The notes under the pieces were generated by a model. That model worked only from the letters and a program-made list of their open reading frames with translations. It did not search any database and was not told the origin of the DNA. Shown one piece after another: positions 1 through 9,454 of a stretch of DNA of 64,000 nucleotides (position 1 is its first letter; each line of letters starts with the position of its first letter). This stretch comes from Rhodospirillaceae bacterium (GTDB taxonomy: Bacteria; Pseudomonadota; Alphaproteobacteria; Rhodospirillales; Rhodospirillaceae): positions 992,001 to 1,056,000 of the forward strand of contig JAVJSV010000011.1 of NCBI GenBank assembly GCA_040219235.1. Direction: 5' to 3'. A program made the translations under genes and the position numbers.

Positions 1-450
1 CACCAAATGGACGCGGGCAGACTGCACCCCTTCAATTGATCGAATGGTCCGCGCCAACTCACCTTCCAGGGCCCGGACCAAGTTCACGTTTTGCATGAAG
101 TTGGTTGCGCCGAGGGCATCCATATTGTCGAACAACTCGTAACCCACTGATCCACCGGTGGGGAGGGCTTGTTCAGCCATCTGGAGACGCACTTGCGTTA
201 CCTGGTCTGCGGGCACCATAATCTCAGCGCCATCTTCCTCGACCTGAAACTTGATCCCCGACAATTCCAACTGCCGCGTAATTTCACGCGAGTCGGTCGT
301 GCTGAGATTGCCGTAGAGCAATTCCATAGGTTGTGTGGAAAACCGCGTCGCAAAGAAGATAATGAATGCGATTAACCCGACAGCGACGCCTGCCATGGCG
401 GCCAATCGGGCAGGCCCAAGGTTTTTGAGCTGCTGCGTAAACGGATTCAC
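1..450 (-). CDS. fliF: Flagellar M-ring protein FliF (N-terminal part, cut by window edge)
   Basis: The minus-strand frame from a GTG at 450 runs open to the window edge and gives the first 150 residues of FliF. FliF forms the MS-ring of the flagellar basal body in the inner membrane. One membrane segment is visible near residues 17-36, followed by a stretch typical of the family: 'MELLYGNLS', 'ALPTGGSVGYELFD' and 'ALEGELARTIRSIEGVQSARVH', the start of the ring-building region. The GTG start is chosen because the N-terminus 'NPFTQQLKNLGPARLAAM' is typical of alphaproteobacterial FliF and no upstream ATG is in frame. It is divergent from nadQ. The remainder lies outside the window. Confidence 0.93.
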   Translation of the reverse strand, partial: MNPFTQQLKNLGPARLAAMAGVAVGLIAFIIFFATRFSTQPMELLYGNLSTTDSREITRQLELSGIKFQVEEDGAEIMVPADQVTQVRLQMAEQALPTGGSVGYELFDNMDALGATNFMQNVNLVRALEGELARTIRSIEGVQSARVHLV

Positions 451-616
451 GTTTGGTCCCTTTCCCAAATGGCCTAAAGTCTCTTGTCGTCCCAGACTTT
501 TCTGATCTTTCAGGCCAAAAAGCTTTTGTTGCCTCTAGGTTTGGACGTTAAGAGGGCTGAGTGAAGAAGACGTTAACACCCGGCAAGATTTGCCGGGTTA
601 TTGCTGATCGCAGTGG

Positions 617-1642
617 GTGGCTTATAAAATTCCTATGAAAAACCGACCAGAATCAGAGTCAGCAGAGGCCGTGGTGCTTGATCTCAGTGCTGTGATCGCG
701 ACGGTCACGTTGGATGAACCCCGGGTGCTGCTGGTTAAAGCCAGTGATCCCGCTAGCGAAGCCAGTGCGCGGCCACGGCTGCCGTTCGGGCCTTTTAACC
801 CATCTTCGGACCGGACCATGGAAGAGGGGTTGCGTCGTTGGGTTGAAAGTCAGACAGGATTAAATTTAGGATTTGTAGAGCAGCTTTATACTTTTGGAGA
901 CCGCTTTCGCGATCCTGTTGCCATTGCCGGCGGCGCACGCTCGATTACTGTTGGTTATGTGGCATTGGTGCGCCAATCCTCGGCGCGTCGTCCGGCTGGG
1001 TCGGACTGGTTTGACTGGTATCGGTTGTTTCCCTGGGAAGATTGGCGCAGCGGTCGGCCGAGTCTCATTGAGGATGTCATCCAGCCGGAGATTTTGCTGT
1101 GGGCGGCGTCCGCTGAGGATGCAAAATCCAAACGTTTGCGCCGTGAAAGAGCTGAAATTGCCTTTGGTTTCAATGATGTAGGGTGGGACGCCGACCGCGT
1201 GTTAGAGCGCTATGAACTGCTCTATGAAGCCGGATTGGTGGCCGAAACCGTTACCGACGGACGCATAAAAACGGGCGAAGGCCAGACTGAGGCGCATCCC
1301 CGGACGGGCCTGCCCTTACATCAGGATCATCGCAGAATTCTGGCGACGGCCCTTGGTCGGTTACGTGGCAAGATTAGGTATCGGCCAGTGATTTTTGAGG
1401 TTATGCCCCCGGCATTTACTCTTTTCCAACTGCAACGTGCTGTTGAGGGACTCGCAGGTGCGCCTTTGCACAAGCAAAATTTCAGACGCCTCGTTGCCGC
1501 TGAAGGACTCGTAGAACCGACGGGCCGAGTCTCAGCTGAGACTGGTGGTCGGCCTGCTGAATTGTTCAGATTTCGGCGGGATGTGGTGCGCGAAAGGCCA
1601 GCCCCTGGCGTGCGAATGCCGCGTGGAAGGCGCACAAAATAG
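617..1642 (+). CDS. nadQ: NadQ-type NAD biosynthesis regulator (Nudix-like domain plus winged helix)
   Basis: 341 aa. The N-terminal ~170 residues resemble a degenerate Nudix domain ('VVLDLSAVIATVTLDEPRVLLV', then 'EEGLRRWVESQTGL'), and the C-terminal part looks like a winged helix ('FTLFQLQRAVEGLAG...LHKQNFRRLV'). This is the architecture of alphaproteobacterial NadQ (COG4111-like), a predicted repressor of de novo NAD synthesis that sits next to nadA. Directly downstream are nadA and nadC, and a palindrome lies in the 197-bp gap. The start is GTG at 617; an in-frame ATG at 635 is a reasonable alternative because neither has a strong ribosome binding site. The function rests on family resemblance plus context. 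Confidence 0.8.
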   Translation: MAYKIPMKNRPESESAEAVVLDLSAVIATVTLDEPRVLLVKASDPASEASARPRLPFGPFNPSSDRTMEEGLRRWVESQTGLNLGFVEQLYTFGDRFRDPVAIAGGARSITVGYVALVRQSSARRPAGSDWFDWYRLFPWEDWRSGRPSLIEDVIQPEILLWAASAEDAKSKRLRRERAEIAFGFNDVGWDADRVLERYELLYEAGLVAETVTDGRIKTGEGQTEAHPRTGLPLHQDHRRILATALGRLRGKIRYRPVIFEVMPPAFTLFQLQRAVEGLAGAPLHKQNFRRLVAAEGLVEPTGRVSAETGGRPAELFRFRRDVVRERPAPGVRMPRGRRTK

Positions 1643-1788
1643 TCCTTTTCTATAATTTTAGCGTCTCATCCTGGCGTTGAGGTTGATACGAATATTGTCT
1701 ACCGCATTGGTTTTCTTGACTTCTTGATCGCGGATACCTACCTTCCGCTCATAGCGAGCATAAGCATGCCTTTTTTATAGGCTCCCCA

Positions 1789-1807
1789 TATGCTCAAAAT
1801 AAGTATA
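1789..1807. promoter_or_regulatory. Candidate NadQ operator upstream of nadA
   Basis: TATGCTCAAAATAAGTATA is an imperfect inverted repeat (arms TATGCT and AGTATA around a 7-bp centre) located 33 bp before the nadA start. A palindrome between the putative NAD-pool repressor gene and the first NAD synthesis gene is where a NadQ operator would be expected. A further inverted repeat, GCTC-ATAGC-GAGC, lies about 40 bp upstream. The assignment is inferred from position and symmetry. Confidence 0.5.
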
Positions 1808-1839
1808 AGTGTCATTTAATCGCAAATGAAAGTATTGGC

Positions 1840-2868
1840 ATGAACGCGTCAAATAGCGCTCCACTGGACTTAACCTATAACGAGGACATCCAAACGCGGA
1901 TGGCCCCTATGTACGAGCGGGTTAAAAAGGTCATTCCTGAAATTGAGTGGGCGGTTCACGCGCCAAAGATTGATGCGATCAATCGGCTCAAGGCTGAACG
2001 CAATGCCGTGATCCTGGGTCATAACTATATGACCCCAGAAATTTACCACTGTGTCGCAGACATTGTTGGCGACTCCTTGGCTCTTGCACGTCATGCGGTT
2101 GATACGGATGCGGATGTTATTGTTATGGCCGGCGTCCACTTTATGGCTGAGACGGCAAAGCTTATTAATCCCGATAAGACGGTTCTTATTCCCGATTTAC
2201 ATGCTGGGTGCTCCTTGGCCGCTTCTATCACGGGGGCAGATGTACGCCTGATGAAAGAGAAATACCCTGGTACGCCCGTTGTGACTTACGTGAACACATC
2301 AGCCGACGTTAAAGCAGAGTCTGACATCTGCTGCACGTCAGGCAATGCCAAGCAGATTATTGAATCTCTTGGCGTTGATCAGGTCATCATGCTGCCTGAC
2401 GAGTACCTAGCGCTAAACGTTGCGCGCGAAACCAATGTCAAAATTATAACGTGGAAAGGCCGCTGCGAGGTCCATGAACAATTTACGCCGCAGGATATTC
2501 GCGACTTCCGCGAGAATTATCCCGGTGTTGTTGTATTGGCACACCCAGAGTGTCCACCAGATGTGATTGACGAAGCAGATTACTCAGGCTCAACAGCGGG
2601 CATGGCCGATTATGTTGGTGAGCATAATCCGGGTCGTGTTGTGTTGGTGACGGAATGCTCCATGAGCGATAACGTTTCAGCTCAGTATCCCGATATTGAA
2701 TTCGTAAAACCCTGTAATTTGTGTCCGCACATGAAGCGCATCGAGTTGGATAACATTCTGACGGCATTGCAGAACATGGAACACGAAGTGACCATTGACC
2801 CAGCGATCGCAGGCAACGCACGACGCGCTGTTGACCGGATGTTGAATGGCTGGAAGCCTGGCGCTTAA
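1840..2868 (+). CDS. nadA: Quinolinate synthase NadA
   Basis: 342 aa, full length. NadA condenses iminoaspartate with dihydroxyacetone phosphate to quinolinate using an oxygen-sensitive [4Fe-4S] cluster. Visible signatures are '[10 protein letters not shown]' (61-70), 'HAGCSLA' with Cys124, '[11 protein letters not shown]' with Cys209, and 'CNLCPHMKR' with Cys292/295; Cys124, Cys209 and one of the last pair are the expected cluster ligands. nadC follows after 34 bp. No nadB (L-aspartate oxidase) lies between them, so the iminoaspartate donor must be encoded elsewhere. Expression is probably controlled through the palindrome at 1789-1807. Confidence 0.97.
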   Translation: MNASNSAPLDLTYNEDIQTRMAPMYERVKKVIPEIEWAVHAPKIDAINRLKAERNAVILGHNYMTPEIYHCVADIVGDSLALARHAVDTDADVIVMAGVHFMAETAKLINPDKTVLIPDLHAGCSLAASITGADVRLMKEKYPGTPVVTYVNTSADVKAESDICCTSGNAKQIIESLGVDQVIMLPDEYLALNVARETNVKIITWKGRCEVHEQFTPQDIRDFRENYPGVVVLAHPECPPDVIDEADYSGSTAGMADYVGEHNPGRVVLVTECSMSDNVSAQYPDIEFVKPCNLCPHMKRIELDNILTALQNMEHEVTIDPAIAGNARRAVDRMLNGWKPGA

Positions 2869-2902
2869 CGCCGTCTGATGCTGGGGGCTTGCAGGTATAC
2901 CA

Positions 2903-3760
2903 ATGACTGCGCCAGTTCGCCCGTTACCGCTTACGCTGCTTGACCCAATTATTCAGGTTGCGTTAGCCGAAGATATTGGCACGGCAGGTGATGTTACATC
3001 TGGATTGACGGTCCATCCGGGGACACAAGCCAGTGCTGAAATTGCCGCGCGGAAGTCCGGCGTTGTGGCGGGTGTTGCGATCGCGGCACGGGTGTTTGCG
3101 GCAGTTGATCCTGCTGTAACGACACAAATCTGCATTGAAGATGGTCAGAGTGTTAAGCCGGGCAGCGTTGTTCTACGTGTGTCAGGTTTGGCTCAGTCGC
3201 TATTGACAGCCGAGCGCACAGCCTTGAATTTTCTGGGTCATCTCTCTGGCGTTGCAACTGAAACACGTAAGCTTGTTGATGCCGTTGCACACACACAAGC
3301 GAGGATTTGCTGCACCCGTAAAACCACGCCTGGACTTCGGGCGCTCGAAAAATACGCCGTCAGATGTGGCGGCGGATATAACCATCGCTTTGGTTTGGGC
3401 GACGGTTTGTTGATTAAAGATAACCACGTTGTCGCAGCCCAGGGCGTTGCCGCTGCTGTGCGGCACGCCAAATCCAAAGTTGGGCATATGGTGAAGGTTG
3501 AAGTGGAAGTGGACCGCCTTGATCAAATCGAAGCCGCGTTGGAAGCCGGTGCGGACGTGATCATGCTGGACAATATGGATCCTGCGACCATGGCGCAGGC
3601 TGTGAAGCAGATAAATGGCAAAGCCATTGTTGAAGCTTCAGGGTCAATTACTTTAGACACCGTTGCCGCCGTTGCAGAAAGTGGCGTAGACGTCATTTCA
3701 GTCGGGTGGATCACCCATTCCGCACCCTGCCTTGATGTCGGCTTAGATTTTAAATCTTAA
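2903..3760 (+). CDS. nadC: Nicotinate-nucleotide pyrophosphorylase NadC
   Basis: 285 aa, normal family length. It converts quinolinate and PRPP to nicotinate mononucleotide, CO2 and PPi in the cytoplasm, the step after NadA. Signatures include 'LAEDIGTAGDVTS' near the N-terminus, 'ERTALNFLGHLSG', 'CTRKTTPGLR' (137-146), 'YAVRCGGGYNHRFGL', the 'KDNH' substrate-binding motif at 172-175, and 'DVIMLDNM' in the C-terminal barrel. It is the second gene of the NAD operon; the next gene starts 14 bp after its stop. Confidence 0.97.
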   Translation: MTAPVRPLPLTLLDPIIQVALAEDIGTAGDVTSGLTVHPGTQASAEIAARKSGVVAGVAIAARVFAAVDPAVTTQICIEDGQSVKPGSVVLRVSGLAQSLLTAERTALNFLGHLSGVATETRKLVDAVAHTQARICCTRKTTPGLRALEKYAVRCGGGYNHRFGLGDGLLIKDNHVVAAQGVAAAVRHAKSKVGHMVKVEVEVDRLDQIEAALEAGADVIMLDNMDPATMAQAVKQINGKAIVEASGSITLDTVAAVAESGVDVISVGWITHSAPCLDVGLDFKS

Positions 3761-3774
3761 CAGTAGAATTCTGA

Positions 3775-4656
3775 ATGACCCAACCAGCCATAAAACCCTC
3801 AGTTATCGAAAGTTGGATGAACATAGCCTCACAGGTGCCTGAGTATGAAGCGATTCTCCCTACTATACCTGATCTGCGGGCGTTTCTTTCTGACGATGTA
3901 TCGGCCAATAATCTGCATGAGAACCTAGCAAAGAATAGCTTGATTCAACAGGCTTGGCGAGATGGGGCTCAAAAGGGGCAAAGCTATTTTGTTGATGTCG
4001 GCCCGTACCTTGATCATGGCGGAGAAGTGGTCGTCAATATGGATAGTGCGAGATCGCTGTCAGAGTTTAAGGGGTCTTTAGTTGGTAAAGGCTCGAAAGT
4101 TTGGCAAAGACAAGTCGCAATGAATTTTGCAGCATATAAGGATACTTTGCTTGCCGGTCATGACAGCGTGGCAACAGTTGATCTATCCCCATTGTATATT
4201 GCGCTGTGGGTTCTTGATGATGTGTTCGAGATTCAGAGGCTAATTCCAACCACAGTCGAAAGTGTGTTGGATATAGGTTGTGGCGTAGGCGCGGCAAATA
4301 TTTTTATCAATCAAATAGGTCAACGTGCAAAAACGTTCTCGCTTATAGATACGGACGAAGAATCATTAAAATCGGCTCATCAGCTTTTAAGGGATAACGG
4401 ACTTAACATTAAGTCTCCTGACTTAATCGATACTTTCGACCTGATCATCTCTTTGAGATCTTGCTGCTTCTTATACGGATTTGATGAATATGAAGCCATC
4501 TTTCGCAACCAAACAAGAGAGGGCTCAGTGATTATTGTTGATGTCGGTCACGATAGAGTTGAAGAGACGCTCGCCTTCTTTGGTGAGCTTTGCTCTAGTG
4601 CACGAGTCTTGACCCAGGATGATGCCAACAACCACAGATACATATTCGTGCGGTGA
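3775..4656 (+). CDS. Putative SAM-dependent methyltransferase
   Basis: 293 aa. A Rossmann-type SAM-binding motif I is visible as 'VLDIGCGVGAANIF' near residues 164-177, followed by an acidic strand end 'SLIDTDEES' (motif II) and 'FDLIISLRSCCFLY'. The first ~150 residues resemble the N-terminal part of putative sugar O-methyltransferases, but the substrate is unknown. It starts 14 bp after nadC and is probably co-transcribed with it. A bidirectional terminator follows. There is no evidence that it acts in NAD metabolism; a role in modifying surface glycans is equally possible given the neighbouring glycosylation locus. Confidence 0.6.
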   Translation: MTQPAIKPSVIESWMNIASQVPEYEAILPTIPDLRAFLSDDVSANNLHENLAKNSLIQQAWRDGAQKGQSYFVDVGPYLDHGGEVVVNMDSARSLSEFKGSLVGKGSKVWQRQVAMNFAAYKDTLLAGHDSVATVDLSPLYIALWVLDDVFEIQRLIPTTVESVLDIGCGVGAANIFINQIGQRAKTFSLIDTDEESLKSAHQLLRDNGLNIKSPDLIDTFDLIISLRSCCFLYGFDEYEAIFRNQTREGSVIIVDVGHDRVEETLAFFGELCSSARVLTQDDANNHRYIFVR

Positions 4657-4687
4657 GCCGCGAATCAACTCATTTCCAACCACCAAA

Positions 4688-4722
4688 TAAAAACCCCAAA
4701 GCGATTAAGCTTCGGGGTTTTG
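4688..4722. terminator. Bidirectional intrinsic terminator between the NAD operon and flgE
   Basis: The stem AACCCC...GGGGTT (with AAGC/GCTT-like inner pairing) is flanked by an A-run on the left and a T-run on the right. It lies between two converging genes and can end transcription of the nadQ-side operon on the plus strand and of flgE on the minus strand. Confidence 0.8.
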
Positions 4723-4742
4723 TCTCGTTTATGCGTTTAGGC

Positions 4743-6620
4743 TTAACGCTTAATTCTCAGCAGTTCGTCCAGCATGTCATCAGATGTGGTGATCACCTTC
4801 GCGGCGGACGAATAGGCGCGCTGCGTGGTAATCATCCGCGTGAATTCTTGCCCGAGGTCCACCGTTGAGGCTTCAAGTGCGGCTGAGTTGACAGACCCCG
4901 CGCCAGCGTCCCCGGCTTCACGCAACACCGGGTTGCCTGAGAAGTCAGTTGAAATCCACACGTTGCCACTGACGTTACTCAGGCCGTTCGGATTGGTGAA
5001 GGTCGCTACGGGAATCTGGAAGACCGGGCGCGTTACACCGTTGTCGAACAGCGCTGTAACAATGCCGTCTTGTCCAACTGATACCCCAGCAAAGTTGCCG
5101 AACTTCGCACCATTTTGCTGCAAGAAGTTGAGCTGGAAGTTGCCAGAAAGCTGGGTGAGACCGTCAGGTGTGCCGTAGTTGCCGACAAACACTTCAATCG
5201 CTGGACTGTTTGAGTTGCCCGATTCCATGTTTTCAGCGCCGTTGGCCCAAACAATTTCCAAGGTATGCCGCGGCGAGTTCGCCTGCGAGGAATCGAGGCC
5301 GAACATGTTTTGGGCCGTGCCACTGCCGCTAAATTCAATCGCGTTTGTTCCTAAGGTACCTGCTGACAGATCGTACCAACCGGTCGTTGCACTGAGCAGC
5401 GGCACTGAGTATCCGGCGGTGTCATTTTGGAACACAACAGAGTCGCCGTCGGCGTCATTGATGTTTGCGGTAAAGGTCATGGCCACGTTGCCACCACCCG
5501 TTTCTGCAGCCTGATCGAACGTGATGCCATTTTCGCCAGAGATCCGGCGGGCCCAGTTGCCGGGAGGGGTTGGGGCAGCACCGAAGACCGTTGCATCGGT
5601 CAGGAAGGTGTCAACCCGGTCCGCCACTTCATCCAAAATCTGGCTTAATGTCCGACCTGCAACATCAACTTCAAGTGTCGTGTCTGTGGCACCAGGGTTG
5701 TAAACCGTGTCATCACCGCCGCCATCGTTCAGAATAATCGTCACGACGTCGCCGTCACCGGCCGTCATGTTGATGGTCCCTGTCATGGGTGAAGTGAATT
5801 GATCCAGGAAATCAAGGCGACCTGATGAGAAGTATGTTTCACCGTTCTGGCTGGACATCTCAATCACTGCGGATTGAGCAGGTTGCTCAACTGCGAAGTT
5901 CCAGTTGTTGGCCGCCGTCTTGCGGAATTCGTACGTCAGATTGTGTGGGTTGCCGAGAGAGTCAAAGATCAGGTTGTTGACCCGTTCTGACTCTCCGACC
6001 AACGCTTCGGCCGGTAAGTTCGCACCGATCGCGACCGTTGTGGTGGGGGAGGCGGTTCCACCAATCGTCTGCAGGTTGATCGGGCGCAAGTTGCGTTCGT
6101 CAATCACGTTATCGTTGATCAGAACCCGGTCGCCAGATTCGTTAATGTAGGACTTCATAAAGGTGTTGTTACCAACCTGAACTTGTGCGGCACCTTGGCT
6201 GCCGTCAAAGAAGCTCAATGGCCAGCCTTGCATATAATAGCCGCCAACGTTTTGCAGGAAACCTTCTTGGTCCACTCTGAATGACCCAGCGCGGGTGAAG
6301 ACAAATTGGTCGCCACGGGCAGGTTCGGCAGCTTCGTTCGCCACAAAAAATCCTTGGCCAGAGAGCGCGATATCCGTCGACGCGGTCGTGGCCTGCAGGA
6401 GGCCCTGTAAGTCGACACTTTGCCGCGGTGCAGATTGCACACCACCCGGTGAGTATTGCGTCAGGGACACCTGAGAAGTGACCAGGGTTTTGAAGTTCAC
6501 CTGAGTCGCCTTGTAACCAATCGTATTGATGTTGGTTACGTTATCAGCGATGGCGCCCATAGCGCTTGACTGTGCCTGCAGTCCTGAAACGCCTGAAAAT
6601 AAAGCCCCAAAAAGTGACAT
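4743..6620 (-). CDS. flgE: Flagellar hook protein FlgE
   Basis: 625 aa. FlgE polymerises into the hook that joins rod and filament. The N-terminal D0 signature is 'MSLFGALFSGVSGLQAQSS', followed by 'DNVTNINTIGYKATQVNF'. The C-terminus carries the axial-protein coiled region 'LEASTVDLGQEFTRMITTQR' and 'AKVITTSDDMLDELLRI'. It is longer than the ~400 aa enterobacterial protein because of an expanded Thr/Gly/Asn-rich central region (about 200-470). It is the last gene of fliK-flgD-flgE and ends at a bidirectional terminator. An 83-bp gap separates it from flgD and contains a CtrA-like site. Confidence 0.97.
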   Translation of the reverse strand: MSLFGALFSGVSGLQAQSSAMGAIADNVTNINTIGYKATQVNFKTLVTSQVSLTQYSPGGVQSAPRQSVDLQGLLQATTASTDIALSGQGFFVANEAAEPARGDQFVFTRAGSFRVDQEGFLQNVGGYYMQGWPLSFFDGSQGAAQVQVGNNTFMKSYINESGDRVLINDNVIDERNLRPINLQTIGGTASPTTTVAIGANLPAEALVGESERVNNLIFDSLGNPHNLTYEFRKTAANNWNFAVEQPAQSAVIEMSSQNGETYFSSGRLDFLDQFTSPMTGTINMTAGDGDVVTIILNDGGGDDTVYNPGATDTTLEVDVAGRTLSQILDEVADRVDTFLTDATVFGAAPTPPGNWARRISGENGITFDQAAETGGGNVAMTFTANINDADGDSVVFQNDTAGYSVPLLSATTGWYDLSAGTLGTNAIEFSGSGTAQNMFGLDSSQANSPRHTLEIVWANGAENMESGNSNSPAIEVFVGNYGTPDGLTQLSGNFQLNFLQQNGAKFGNFAGVSVGQDGIVTALFDNGVTRPVFQIPVATFTNPNGLSNVSGNVWISTDFSGNPVLREAGDAGAGSVNSAALEASTVDLGQEFTRMITTQRAYSSAAKVITTSDDMLDELLRIKR

Positions 6621-6683
6621 CTTATGTCTCCTTACGTGTGCCGCACACGGTTTGCCTGAAGTGGCAGATTGTCCTGGCGGCGG

Positions 6684-6698
6684 TTAATTTCTTCCTAA
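6684..6698. promoter_or_regulatory. CtrA-like site upstream of flgE
   Basis: TTAA-TTTCTTC-CTAA matches the CtrA pattern TTAA-N7-TTAA at 7 of 8 fixed positions. It lies 64 bp upstream of the flgE start, in the flgD-flgE gap. In many alphaproteobacteria CtrA activates flagellar genes. A single near-match can occur by chance, so support is moderate. Confidence 0.35.
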
Positions 6699-6703
6699 CG
6701 TGC

Positions 6704-7411
6704 TCAGCTTTGTTGCTGCTGCTCCGGTATGGTTTCACTGACAGATAAAATCTGCTGAATGGGCACTGCGACTTTGTCCATCAACAGCACGGTTGTTCCG
6801 TTCACATTGGTTAGGCCCGTGACCCGGCCAAATGTGGTGGTCCACGTTGGTACTTGCTCTTCACCCTTACCCAGAGCTGTTGCTTCTACGGAGTAGGTAC
6901 CATCCGGAAGCTGTTGTCCGGTGTCTTTGTGCGTTCCATCCCAGGTCAGCTCATGAACGCCTGCTGTGGTTTGTCCAGCCTCAGTGTGGACGATCTCGCC
7001 CGTACCGTCGCGAATAACCACGGTTGTGGCTGTGCTGTCTGCGCCCAGACCATAGGCCATGCGGGCAATGCCGTTCTGTAACGGCACTTGATCGCTGGCG
7101 GCTTCAATAGTTTCGCCCATGTAATTAACGGCGCTGGTCACGATGCTTTGTTGCGTCAAATCAACAACTTCGGACATGCTCTCGTTCAAATTGATCTGTT
7201 GCTCAACTTGCGCAAATTGAACCAGCTGATTGGTGAACTCTGTCGAGTCCATGGGTGAGAGAGGATCTTGGTTCTTTAGCTGGGATGTCAAAAGTGTCAG
7301 GAACGAATCTAAGTCTTTGGCAAGCTTGTTCCGGTCAGCATCCGAAGAACTCAGCGCCTGGCTGTTTGAGCCACCAATAAGGCCGGTAATATTTGTTGAA
7401 AGGTCAGACAT
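6704..7411 (-). CDS. flgD: Flagellar hook assembly (cap) protein FlgD
   Basis: 235 aa. FlgD caps the growing hook and is discarded afterwards. The N-terminal region contains the FlgD signature 'LDSFLTLLTSQLKNQDPLSPMDSTEF' followed by 'NQLVQFAQVEQQINLN'. The rest includes an Ig/FlgD-type fold with 'VRDGTGEIVHTEAGQTTAGVHELTWDGTHKDG'-like spacing and 'LPDGTYSVEATAL'. It sits between fliK (24-bp gap) and flgE, the usual arrangement of hook genes. Confidence 0.95.
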   Translation of the reverse strand: MSDLSTNITGLIGGSNSQALSSSDADRNKLAKDLDSFLTLLTSQLKNQDPLSPMDSTEFTNQLVQFAQVEQQINLNESMSEVVDLTQQSIVTSAVNYMGETIEAASDQVPLQNGIARMAYGLGADSTATTVVIRDGTGEIVHTEAGQTTAGVHELTWDGTHKDTGQQLPDGTYSVEATALGKGEEQVPTWTTTFGRVTGLTNVNGTTVLLMDKVAVPIQQILSVSETIPEQQQQS

Positions 7412-7435
7412 GGTTCTGCTCGCTCCTGTCGCGCT

Positions 7436-9220
7436 TTAGACCAGTTGATCCACACCGCCGCGAGAAGCGGCAGCGAACGCGCGGTCGTATTCTTCTTCAG
7501 CGATGAGAGACTCATCTGCTTCTTCGTCCGCATTGTCGTTGGCAGCCGGTCCGCTACCGTTTTTGGCGTTCTTGGCATTTTGCTCTGGCGTGTCGCTCTT
7601 TAAGGCAAAATGCAGATTGTTTGAGTCTGTTCTTAGGCCGGCATCTTGCAGCGCTTTCTCTAATCCACGAGCATCGCGTTGCAGAAGATCAAGAGTCTCT
7701 TTGGTGTCAGCTGTCACGAAGGCGCGGACCTTGCCGTCTTGTGAAAGTTCCATCTTCACTTCGATTTTTCCGAGGTTTTCAGGCCGCAGTTGAATGGTGA
7801 CGCGATCCAGACCGGCTTTAACGCCTTTGTTGATGTTCACCTTAATCTGCTCAACAACCTGCGAAGACGTAGGTGCAGGGGGGCGCTCTGCTCCGGTCGC
7901 TGCTTGCGCCGTTGGCGCAAAAGACGGACCACTTTGAAGCGCAGTCGCTTGCGCCGCTGGTTGTGGCGCACTTGTCGCACCAGAATTGGTTTGTCCGGTT
8001 CCGGCTTGACTCAATCCGCTGTCACCGCGCGCTGGTGTGCCAGAGAGCTCTGCGCGTGGCAGACCTGAAGCTGTCCCCGGCTGAGAAGGCTGTGTGTGAG
8101 GTTGCGGTGTAGACGTTGGGATGGGAGCGGCGGTCTGCACTGCGGGCTTCTCAGCCGGGGTGTTCGCATTGTTTAAGGCGGCGTTCGTCGCATTGCCGGT
8201 TCCAGCCTGGCCGTTGGCCGTGGAAACGGTACGGGAGTCACCAGCGTTATAACCGACAAAACGATTGAAGGGGCTTGGTTCAGTGGCTGTTTGATTGGCC
8301 TGTTGGCCGGTAACATTAACTTGCACTTGAGCACGTGTTGAGTCGCCAAGGCGCTTTGACAAGTCTTGTGACTGTGCCTGCGCAGCGGCTGAACGGCTTT
8401 CCGTTGATTGATTTTGAACACGCTCTTGCACCACCTGCTGCCCTTGTTGGGTTTGCGCTGGGTTGGCCTGTGCGGCTGTGGTTTGATTTGATGTTGTTTG
8501 CGTTTGGTTTGCTGCAGCGGCCGTTTGAACAGTCTGCGTTTGGGTCGGTGTCGCCGTTGTTTCAGTCTTAGTAGACTGCGCGGCTGCAATTTGTTGTACA
8601 CCAGCGTCAGCCTGCTGCTGCGATTGTACACCAGTCTGAGTCGTTCCGGTATCAGCGGCGGTAGCGACTTTTACTGTTTTATCAACGGTCGTGTTGGTAA
8701 CGATCGCTTCAACAGTTGTTTTAACTTGAGTCGTTGCTGCGGCAGCGGCGGCACCTTCGATAACGCTTAAGTCTGCACCAAAGCCATCACCTGCGACTTG
8801 TGGTTGGCCTTCTGCGTTGCCATCGGTGCTAGCGGCGGTTTGATCGTCGCCTGTGCCATCTGTGTCTTCGGACGTTTCCGAGTCTGATGACTCTGATGTG
8901 TTTTTGTCTGAGTCTTCGTTATCTGTGTCGTCGGCTTTGCGGGTATCGTCTTTATTGTCGTCACCCTCTGTCGCGTCGTCGCGGTCAGTTTTGTCAGCAT
9001 CGGTGTCATTAAGTTTGTGGCTATCACGCACCAGATCCCGGCTGTCATCCAGGCGCATCAACTCGCCTTCCGCGTTGCTCTTCGCACTGTCCAGGGAAGT
9101 TTTCTTGCCTGAAATTTGAACGAGCGCAGCAAACCCGTCGGCGACGTTGCGGAAGTCATCGGCAGACCCCGTAATTGGGTTGCGCTCAGTTTTGATCGTT
9201 ACGGCGTTGATGGCGTCCAT
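7436..9220 (-). CDS. fliK: Flagellar hook-length control protein FliK
   Basis: 594 aa. FliK measures hook length and switches export specificity from hook to filament proteins. The C-terminal conserved domain is clear: 'VTIQLRPENLGKIEVKMEL' followed by 'VRAFVTADTKETLDLLQRDA' and 'LEKALQDAGLRTDS' (about 465-545). The rest is low-complexity, as expected for the ruler: an extremely acidic Asp/Ser/Thr stretch near residues 65-125 and a Gln/Thr/Ala-rich stretch from about 165 to 440. The neighbours flgD and flgE support the call. Many long antisense frames in this gene are composition artefacts. Confidence 0.93.
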   Translation of the reverse strand: MDAINAVTIKTERNPITGSADDFRNVADGFAALVQISGKKTSLDSAKSNAEGELMRLDDSRDLVRDSHKLNDTDADKTDRDDATEGDDNKDDTRKADDTDNEDSDKNTSESSDSETSEDTDGTGDDQTAASTDGNAEGQPQVAGDGFGADLSVIEGAAAAAATTQVKTTVEAIVTNTTVDKTVKVATAADTGTTQTGVQSQQQADAGVQQIAAAQSTKTETTATPTQTQTVQTAAAANQTQTTSNQTTAAQANPAQTQQGQQVVQERVQNQSTESRSAAAQAQSQDLSKRLGDSTRAQVQVNVTGQQANQTATEPSPFNRFVGYNAGDSRTVSTANGQAGTGNATNAALNNANTPAEKPAVQTAAPIPTSTPQPHTQPSQPGTASGLPRAELSGTPARGDSGLSQAGTGQTNSGATSAPQPAAQATALQSGPSFAPTAQAATGAERPPAPTSSQVVEQIKVNINKGVKAGLDRVTIQLRPENLGKIEVKMELSQDGKVRAFVTADTKETLDLLQRDARGLEKALQDAGLRTDSNNLHFALKSDTPEQNAKNAKNGSGPAANDNADEEADESLIAEEEYDRAFAAASRGGVDQLV

Positions 9221-9454
9221 TTTGAAACCCTCTTGAATAACGTATTTGTGCGTTCACGCATGAATTCATCAAGAAGGATGCAATTGCTGGGCCAAACCGG
9301 AGGTCGGTGGCTAAGTCATTGTAAAAAAATAGAAAAGAGGATTTTTGGCTTGAGCCCGGGGAGAGAGTTTTTGGGCTGTTTGGAGGAATCTTATGCCGCA
9401 CTGGGCAGTTATTGCCGGGCTAAAATGACGTGTTAAGCTCTGGCGCGAGAGGTC

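Noticed and set aside
7503-9119. Several frames antisense to fliK
   Set aside because: Produced by the low-complexity Asp/Gln/Thr-coding sequence of fliK.
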